A DNA stretch of 64,000 nucleotides from Plazaster borealis (lineage: Eukaryota > Echinodermata > Asteroidea > Forcipulatida > Labidiasteridae), in NCBI GenBank assembly GCA_021014325.1, contig CM037472.1, positions 30,900,234-30,964,233 of the forward strand, in the 5' to 3' direction. The notes beneath the pieces are model-generated. The model saw only the letters and a program-made list of their open reading frames with translations, made no database searches and was not told the DNA's origin. The translations under genes were made by a program, and so were the position numbers. This document shows, piece after piece, positions 12,601 through 22,997 of this stretch. Each line of letters begins with the position of its first letter. Position 1 is the first letter of the stretch.

Positions 12601-15600
12601 TCGGTCAGAATGTGTCCTATCTTAATCCTCTTCGATTTGTAATAAATTGTTTTTAATCCCCTACAATTTGTTATCCATTTTGCTTTGTTGGCTGAAAACA
12701 CTACACCAGCACATAAGGGATAAGCCCCACATTGTGGTTTTGTGACTTTTAAGACTGGGTATAGCGTTCTATAGTGTATTTACATCTGTTCCTCCTAACA
12801 AAGGTCGGCTCAAAATACACACAGAAAATAGAGAGCCAGCACTGATGATCATGGGTACCCTGCACCAGTTCTCAATTTGGATTGGACTTGGTAGAAGCCG
12901 GTTAATTGGTTAAACAGTAAAAGTCACAAGTTCTGTTCAACCGTTTAGGAAAATAGATGTAGATACACAACCCTTTTTCAGAAAAAAGGTTTTAAATTAA
13001 AGAGGGACTCCAAGATTTAAACTTCAATTTTGTGATGCAAAAGTTTCAAGACTCTAAACCTCACGTTAAAATGGTTTAAAATATCATTTTATTTGATACT
13101 CTTCCAAAACGAAATTTGAAACATGACGTCATCGGACAGCAAAAACAAATGGATCTGTATTATTTCAAAGAGGAATTCCTATACCAGTCAAAATCAATGC
13201 CGTTATGATTGAATATAATCAAAAATCAGGAATGAACTGAAAATTCTCTGAACAAAACTATACAGACCATATATTTGAAATGCGACATCATCAAACGTTT
13301 TTGGATTTTGACAAAAATTACACTCAAAGGGTATCAAACACAGTGACATTTTACACAATTTTAACATGAGGTTAGAGACTTTTAATTTGTTCCCCCATTT
13401 TCATAAGGACTCTATCTATTGGAAAATGAGTGCATCGCAAAACAAAAAATTGACCTTGGAGCCCCTTTCTTAACTACAAACCTTGGGGAAATGTTCTTCA
13501 TGTCCACTTGTGGCCAGACTGTAGAGGGCGTTTAGGTAGTATCGGTCAGCTAACTCGCCCACTTGAGCTTCCGCCACTCCAACAAGCTGAAAGCAACATA
13601 TATTTGAAAAAATTGATTTTTTTTCCTTCACAGACCTTAACTGATTAAAATGTTGATTTTTTTACACCGCTGATTCATTGCAGAACCGCCACAACTCATA
13701 AGAAAAATGACTTACATGATGTTACTGCAAATCTTATATCCCAGAAAGGTTATACAAAATAATAACAGGTAATAAATCACAAGGGAAACTGACTGGGTAA
13801 ATTTTTAAAAACTTTTGAGTTGAACAAATAAAAATTTACAAGACCTGCGACCTCCAAATTATTGTGCTGGCGCTCTATCAACTGAGCCGAGCTATCTGTT
13901 TGAAAAGTCACATCCCCTTGAAGTGATCCCTCTGCTGCTGCTTCCCAGGTTGTATCCTAAACTTGGGTGTGATCTCTGGCTATAGCGGCAGTTACAGGTT
14001 GAATGGCTTCCGACTGGCGACCCCGAACAAAGATATTGACAAAATAGGGAGACCGCCAGTATTAGGGCTAGATAGCTCAGTTGGTAGAGCGTCGGCACGT
14101 TAATTTGGAGGTCGCAGGTTCAAATCCCGCTCCAATCAATTTTTCTATGCTCAACCCAAAATTATGTAGATGATATGACTAATGACATGACATTTTTCGA
14201 AAAAAAAACCCATCACAGGTTAGACTGTGTTGAAACAAGAGTGAGCGAGGATCTATAGAAGAAACCATAGAATCAGTTGTACAATGTTTGTCCTCTCTCA
14301 ATTAAAACCTGTACCATGTTGTGACAGTCTAAGTCTGGTTCCGGTGCCCTTTGAGCCACTTAACTTTTTTCAGTGACTAGCCAGCGGGACCACTTAGCTT
14401 TTTTCATTGGTCCATATTTCACATTAAATAGAAATGCTTTTTCAACTGAACCAGCCAGCCAGACCACTTGGGAGAGAATTTAGACTGGTCCTCGGGTGTT
14501 TAAACTTTTGGGCAGCACAGCATTTGAGCAACCAGACCAATGTACTTGTTGTAGTCTTTAGTTTGGTTCTGGTTTTCATAGAGCGCCCGACAATTTTTTC
14601 TTTCCAGTCTCAAGTTGGTTGCCTATCGACCCCTTGCACCAATGTCACATGCAGCTACTGTCTGCCACGCTCGCCATTTTAAGAGCCAAATTGCAAGTAC
14701 AAATTATGGTAATGGTGTAAACGCCTGTTGCTCACAATGCGCACTACACTGCATGACACATAGCGGCATTGACTCCCACGATTATCTAGATGATGATGTC
14801 AAGTGAATTGGGTCAACTGGGGAAACCAAACCAAGACCGGAAACTAAAAGTATTTGCCCATTTGAGCCGTCAAAGAATGGCCTTCCTTTACCTCTTCAAT
14901 GGCCTGAATCTCCCCTTTCTCAGCCAAGGCACACATGAGAGTGCTGTACGTTTCTTGGCTAGGCTCCAGTCCAACATTCCTACACAACAACACAAACACA
15001 ATACTTCATCAATGAAAAACAGAAGCCATCAACAAACCAATAAAAACACATTATTTTTGTTAATCTAAATTAGCAGTTAACTGTGGAGCTACAGAAATAG
15101 ACTCTGACATATCTAAGGGTCTCCCCCACATGTTTGTCGACCCAGTAAATCAAAGATTTCTCTCTGTTCTCCCATTTTTGTGGGTGTCTTTTTAGCGACA
15201 TCCCCATTGGTTTTGTACACAAAAGCAAAGCGAGGACATCCTTGTTCTGTAAAAACACCTGCCGTCGATTTCACCAAACTCTTCCTAACTTAGGATTAAT
15301 ACTAGTCTTAAGTACTGGTCCTAACTTAAGACTAATCCTATCTCTTAGCATTGCCTAGAATTAATCCTAAGTTAGGAAGAGTTTGGTGATATCAACGGCT
15401 GGATCCCTTCTGTTAAAGTCCTCTGTATCAACAAGCACACACACTCACACAAGTGCGTAATGGTCTCCAATCGTTGACCCTTTTGTGTTCAACTTTCTGT
15501 CCTGACAAACATGGACCCCATTGTTTTTACTTTGTGATAGCAATCATGGACCTATTGTCCCTTTTGTGGATTCAATACCACTCACCCAAATGATTACACT

Positions 15601-18600
15601 TGGGCATCACAGTAATGCTGAATATTTTTTATATATATTTTATTTTTACAGATTTGGGCTGTCGACCTAAATCAACTGTCACCAGGGGCACGTTGCCACC
15701 TACTCCTAGGCTGAAACAGGATTACCCCCTTCACAGTCCATAAGGATGTAGGCATGGGTATCATCCTTTAGGAGCCTGGCTGGTAGAGCAGAATGCACTA
15801 CCTTCCCAACTTTTTATGAGGCAATAAGGTTAAGTGCCTTGCTCAAGTGTCTTGACCAGGATTCGAACCCACACTCTGCTGCTGACAACACCAAAGCTTG
15901 GGTCCGGTGAACTAGACCGCTCGGCCACCACACGCCATAATGATGTAAATGTTTTTTGGTTAACAATCAAGAGGTTAGATTAAGGTTTAAATCTTAGTAT
16001 ACTGTACCTCATAACATCTAGTATGTTGCGTGCGTTATCCATGTCCCTGATCACACAAGAAGAAAACAAAAATTGTATTACACTTTTCATTATAAGAGGG
16101 AAGTATCTTTTACAGGGCTCGAATTTGGGGGGAAAATCCACAAGACCACAGGGCTTGTGGTTCAAAATGTTTCATGGACCAGAATTCTTTTTACAAGACC
16201 AGAATCAAAATAAGAGAAGGCTTCGTAAGAGAAGATTGATTTCATTTGTCTTTATGGGTAATACGTATACTTCATTATGTCATTACTCAGTAGAATTGAA
16301 GGTATTTCATCAGATCATTTGAACATATTATTTTGTGTTCAATATGTTACACAGTGAGTCATTATTCTTCATTAATATTCAATTACAAAACACAAGACCG
16401 CTGGACTTGTCCGGTCAAAAGTTTACTGGCCCAACACTAAAACTACTGGCCTCGGGCTTGCGGTCCAGGGTAAAATTTGAGCCCTGCTCCAGTGAGTGGA
16501 CTGACCATGGTAAGGGAGGATTGCAAAATAAAACAAGCGGTAACTCAAGGTTAGCCTCAAGGTTTTTTGAGGTTTTCCAGGGTTCTACCTCGAGTTACCG
16601 CTTGCTTAATTTTGCATTCCTCCCTTACCATGGTCAGTCCACTCAAATTGTACTCTGGACCGCAGGCCCGAGGCCAGTACTTTAAGTGTTGGGCCAGTAA
16701 ACTTGACCGGACTTTCTTCCTAAGTTTTACAGGACATTTTAATGTTACACTGAATGCATCCATAGCCTGTCTATAAACATATTAAAGTTGTGCACAAGAT
16801 GTGACGTTTAGCCAACGCAAGATGCAGCATTGAGCCAACCAACCACACTGAAGATTAGTATTCTGCATCAAATTGAGCATTACTCCCTGGGCCCACTTGC
16901 CTACAAGTGACCTCAATCCTCCCATATCCTCCTCTCCTATGTCACTTCACACCAGGGCCCAATTTCATAGAACTGCTTAAGCACACAAAATACATGAGCA
17001 CAACAAAATTATGCTTACCAGAATAAGGTTACCAGCCAAACTACCATGTCACATGTACAATTTGTGACTGGTATCCTGCTCATTTCTGCTTAGCAGACAA
17101 TTGATAAGTAATATTATCTGCTCAAACAGTTCTATGAAATTGGACCCAGCTTGTTTGGAATCAGTGATAAGCCATTGGTGTTTGGGCTTACAGCCCTCAG
17201 TCTTTATAAATCATTCATTTCGGCAAAGAGGATAGAGACAAAAAAAGGATTTGGGAGGATAAGGGTTTACAAATTACATATGCATGCTACAGATGAGGTA
17301 TTCATGGCTTACCCTGCTCTTGCATGTCCAGTGATGAGTGAATTGAACACTCCTTCAGTCACTGGTAGTTCCTTGATCTTCATAAACTCAAGAATCTTTG
17401 TTGCTCCTTGGATGTCACCGAGGAGGCAGTATGCACTGATTAATCTCTGATAAGTCACCTTCACAAACAACAAATTACTCATTATTAACCTTCCTACCGT
17501 GTGGCCATTGAATATCGTCCACTGTAAGATAAACTATGCCAGCCTGCAATATGATACCATGTTGCGAATGCATAGATCTACACAGTACACAGCCAACCCT
17601 TTTACTGTCTGACCATTTAATATTGTCCACTGTAAGCTAAACTATGCAAGCCTGCAATATGAGATCAAGAGGTGAATGGTCAGAATGTGATACCATTGAA
17701 CTGAAAGCAGCAGCAGCACTGGAAAAACGAGCAGTGGTGGGAGCCGTACCAGTGGTGGGAGTGGTACCAGTGATTTCAGCGGGGTACAATTTGAGGAGAC
17801 CACGGGCAAACGCCTATGTCTCATAATAGTAGTGGTGAATGCAAAGATCTATACAGTACACAGGCAATCCATCCTACTGTCTGACCATTTAATATTGACT
17901 AAATTTTGGTTCTTTGCATGATGTTGGGTCCATTGCATATATTGCAAAACACTCTCCACACTACCATTAATTTTAATCGATTTTTAATACATTGAAATAA
18001 AAAACCCAATTGCCCCTTCTCCCCCTCAATTTTCTTTTAAAAATAAACAAATAAATAAATACAATTATTTGCCCTTTTATACCTCCTAAGGTTTTAAGAG
18101 TCTAATGCCACCTCTTGTACCTCTGGTCATCTTGCTGGAAAATGTTACCAAGAGTAGAAGGGTACAGTATCTGGCATAATTTACCCTCTCCAATAAAGTT
18201 TTTAAAAAAACAGACCCAAAAATTATTGATTTATTTATTTATATATTGCTATTTCAAATGCTCCCCAATAACAATAAACCCTTGTTGCTTCAAGAAGAAA
18301 CGTGACATGTCATGGGTCGAGCAGTTAAGAGCACCAGACTCAAGCTCAGGTGTTTCTGATCAGCAGAGTGTGGGTTCGAGTCCCGGTCACGGAACTTGTG
18401 TCCTTGAGCAACATACTTTACCATAATTGCTTCGTCCTTCAGATGGGACATTAAGCCGTAGGTCCCGTGTACTAGGATTGGTAGTGCCGGTAAAAGAACC
18501 CAGAACACTTATCGTGGAAGAGTCGGAGCTAACCCCAGTGTTTCTGGTTCACATAGCAAGCACCCTTGTTCACAGTTTTCCTCAGGCTTACGAGCTACAG

Positions 18601-21600
18601 TGATTAAGTTCACTTATGAGGCATCCTTGGTTTCATTACCAGAAATATATAATAATAAACACAGAAAAGCAAATTTGCGGTTATTTTGAGAACAAAACAG
18701 ATCAAAAAAGTTTGAGAGACAATCAGAGCTGAAAAAATGGAATACGGAAGACCACTTTTAAAATGTCTATCGTGTTGACAATAAATATTCTACATACCCT
18801 ATTTGGCTCTATGGACTTTGACTCCATCTTGGCCAGGAAGTCCGTCGGTGAAAATTTATGTTCATTTTGAAGGTACACGTTGAGGAGTGCATTGTAGTGA
18901 CTGACATCATAAGTTGCTCCTGTTAATCACAAGATTAAAGAGGTTATTTTAATCATAAACTACGAGTCAAATGGGATTCTTGCAGGGCTTGAATTGTACA
19001 CTGGACCGCAGGCCCAAGGCCAGTGATTTTAGCACCGGGCCTGTAACCTCATGACCGGACAAGTACGGTGGTATTGTGCTTGTGTTCAAATGTTGACTTT
19101 CAGTATGGTATAATTTAATTTTGTTGATTATTGAAGATTACTTACCCAAAGGCCTACATGGTAATACAAATGAGATAAATCTTCTCTTAGTGCTTTTTCA
19201 AATTCAAACAGTTCAATTGTTAAACTGTGTAGGCATTTTTTGTTCTCATTTCAATTTGCCGTATTTTTGACCGCTTGAGGGCATACATGTGGACCACTTT
19301 CGCGTGATAAAAAAAACCAAGTAAACAAACGTGGTTTTTTTTTCACTTTTATTATTATTATGTTTATGTATTTCGTCATTGATGCAAGACATTACATACA
19401 GGCAATTAAAAATAAGATGAAACTGTATATTGTGATGCAAGACATTCCCTGAAGAAAGCGCCCTCACGCGGTCAAAAATATGGTCAATTCTTATATTGTA
19501 CACAAAATTTGGGTCCAGTAAATATTTTGAGCTACAAGCCCTGCGGATCTTGTGGATTTTTCCCACAAATTCAAGCCCTGGCTTGGCCGAATTAAAATAT
19601 ATACATGTAAAAAACTACCAGTGATGCGGTTGAAACCCCTCAGCCCTTATACATTGTAGCTAACCAAAAATATCACCAAACCATGTTCCTATACCCCGAG
19701 TATTGTGACCTTGACATTTGACCTGTGAACTTGAACTCACCACTGGTCCAAGACCATTGACCTTTTCACCCCAAAAATTTTCCGAAGTTTTCTTTCTCCA
19801 AGGGCAATCCCCTACCCAAGTTACAAGTCCAAATGTTACTTGCAAATCAAGTTACGGTCCAGAAACAAAAGTACCCAGCTGGACAGAAGTCCAGACGTCC
19901 GTCCGCACAGACTTTAGGACGCCGTATGCAATGACAATACCTCTTTCAGTCTATGGGGCCGAGGGGTAAAACAACTATGAAGTTCCACCCATAAGTTTCT
20001 GTACTGTAGTCAAGTGTTTTGTATTATCTTTACAGGTTTTAATTTTGAAATAAAAACCAGGCATGCAACTGCCCGATGAAAAAAAAAGAGGAAAGTTTTC
20101 AAAGGCACAACGCAAGCGTGGAGCGAGGCAGCCAAAACGCCAAGGGACATGAGACCCACAATGGTACCCTAGAAAATTTTGAGGTTTATTATGCTCTTAG
20201 CATGTACAGGCCTGTGAATGGACCCTTAAAAAAAGAGCTGAAACACTACATGATGTAAGAATGATCGTGGAACGTCAAAAGAGCGCGCGTCACACACTTT
20301 TGCTGGTTGAATTGGGGCACCCCATTGATCCAGTAACTAGGCTTATTTCACATTATTGTAGTTGTACATTGTTGTTGCCAAGCATATATTAGGCTTTGAA
20401 AAAAAAAAAAAAAAAAATCGCTGATCATTTTTTTTAAAACGCGGAAATCCGTGGAAACGCGGAAGAGTTGCATGCCTGAAAAACCATGCAGTTGAAGAAA
20501 CACAAAATACTGAGAAAGATTTTGCAGCAAAATGGATATTGCAACGGCTAACCATTGAAGACAAAAAAACAGGAGTCCCCATAACGGTGTTAATAACTCT
20601 AGGCCTGGAATTTCATCTTTGAGAGGGCAAGGCCATTTTCATTTTGCAAAGGGAACTTCCATTGAAAAAAGTCTATGGGAAACTTTTTAAGGGGCACAAA
20701 GGCCAAGACCAGGGGCAACAGAGGTCATAACCTCCGTGGCCTCCATGTAACTTCAGGCCTGTAGCTTCTAAAAAAAAAATAATGAGATCAGAAAATACCT
20801 AAATTTAAAAAAACTCCATTCATTGTCAACTTAAACATTTTCTTGAATGATCTCTAGACTTATTGGAGAAGATTTCTTACCAATACTCGCAAGTTTATCC
20901 CAGAATGTATGAGCCAGGGATGTTCTATCTTCAGCTTTGACCTCAGGTAGTAAGGAGCCACAACTTCTTATCAATAACAACGCTTGATTCGGGGTCGCTG
21001 TGCCTGCGTTTTTAAGGAGAAAGTTACAATGTACATTAACGCATATTCAGAGTCCTTCAAAATCATCTTTAAAGGGATTGTATACGTTTGGTAATTGGAG
21101 CCTACTGTTTGTTTCAATCCTACATAGTTGTAGATATATACCATAATACTAACCTGTGAAAATTTCATTTTAAAAGGTGGTAGCGTTTTTTTGAGATATT
21201 GCCGAAAATCTGGAGTGGTTATGTCCAGGCAGGAAGAATAATCTGCATTAAAATATACAATCTGAGAAACGTTACTTTCAGTAAACTGCCAGTCACTTCT
21301 TAGATTCAAATTTTGGGGAATAAAAAGTGATATCTTTTTCCATAACCGCAGTACTTCTCAGTGAAAAGTTTCTCAAAATGCATTATACTATCCAAAGCTG
21401 CTGTACTTCTTACCAAGTAGGTTTCTATTCCCATTAATTTTCAGAGTCATTACCAAATGTTTACAGACCCTTTAAGAAGACTTTTGGAAGGTTTGAGACA
21501 AGTTTAACTTGACATTCAGCTACTGGAGGCAGTAAATAGGGATCCTACAAAAATCATATAGGTTTTGGAAAATTGAGGCAGTAGGGATCCTACACAAAAT

Positions 21601-22963
21601 CTTGTTAAATGATTTTGTATGATTGAGGCAGTATGTATGGATGGATCATAAATAAACAATCATATTGATTGATTTTAGAGGATTGAGGCAGTACAGGCCC
21701 TACTAAAAACTTGTGTGGATTGTTTTGGAGAATTAAGACAGAAGGGATCCTACAGTACATAAGCCCCTCTTGTTGGTTGGTTAATTTTGGAGGATTTGAG
21801 GCAGTATGGATCCAACATGAAAATTATGGATAGATTTTGATGGATTGAGGCAGAAGGAATCCTACATAGATAAGCTCCTCTTAAATTCTGAGTAGATTCT
21901 GAAGCATTGAGGCTGTATCCTTACAAAAACTCATACGGATTTAATAGTGAAGATACAAGAAGCAGTTTCCTGCATATAACATCCAAGGTGTTGAGTTAAA
22001 CAACCTAACGCTTCAGGCCTTTTAATTTGGGAACCTTTGGGTATCATAGTCTTTCAGCAACATATTCATGACTTCAACATCCAAGTGTTTGCACTCTAGT
22101 AAGTTGGTGTGCCTTAAAGTCCCAATTCCTTCTATAGACCCATTGCACAATGCGCAGCGCATTCACACGCACCTATCCTGGGAGTCATTTTGGGAGTCAA
22201 AATCGTGCACAAACATGCACAAAAGAGTCGACTCGCAAAATGATGGAAACGGTAGACGCGCATTGTTCGGAGGTGCGTTCCGCATTGTGTAAGGGGTCTA
22301 TAGAAACCAATAGACCTCCTTGCATAATGCAAAACACTACAGGTACGCTGAGGTCAGACGCACGTTTTTTCGCACAAAGAACAGCTATCATCCAATGATC
22401 TGCCTCCTTTTGGCCTCAGGGATGGCGCTTTTTGAGAGTGTGACATCATATGCAAGGGGTCTATATCCAATTGCCACGGTGAAGAATTCAGAAGGACTTG
22501 GGACGGTAGGCCCAAACAACAAGTGCTCATCACAGGGTCAGGCGTTTCAATCTTATCCAAGTCCAAACAATTTGGTGTGGAGTGACATGGGAGAAGAGGA
22601 AATGGGAGGATTTGGGCCGCACTCTAGCCATACTGCCTTGTCTGTAAGGGTTAAGTTAAACGAACCCATCACATTCAGGCAATGAACAGACTTTTGGGGA
22701 TTTGGGATAAATAAAGTTACAGATTAAAATACCGCTATGTCCCTCACCCATATTGCAGACTTCATCGAAGACCAGTAAGAGCTGGTTCTTGGTGATGCGG
22801 CCAGTCCTCCGCACCATGTCATCCAGACGGCGTAGCACCGCGCGGAATTCATTGTCTGCTCTGACCGTCTTACTTATTTCAGTCTCTTGGTTTACCTGAG
22901 AAGTTTGGTTTACCACAGATGAGATGGAGAGTGCCCTATAAATAGAAACCAAACAAAATAATG

Positions 22964-22997
<34 letters not shown>

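Noticed and set aside
14073..14140. Possible functional tRNA gene with good A and B boxes
   Set aside because: The acceptor ends do not pair, the copy faces a diverged inverted copy, and a third copy is inserted in a repeat at 38405-38535; it behaves as a repeat.
22320..22685. 121-codon open frame next to LRPPRC exon 2
   Set aside because: No recognisable family, overlaps a repeat D end, and codon content is not gene-like.
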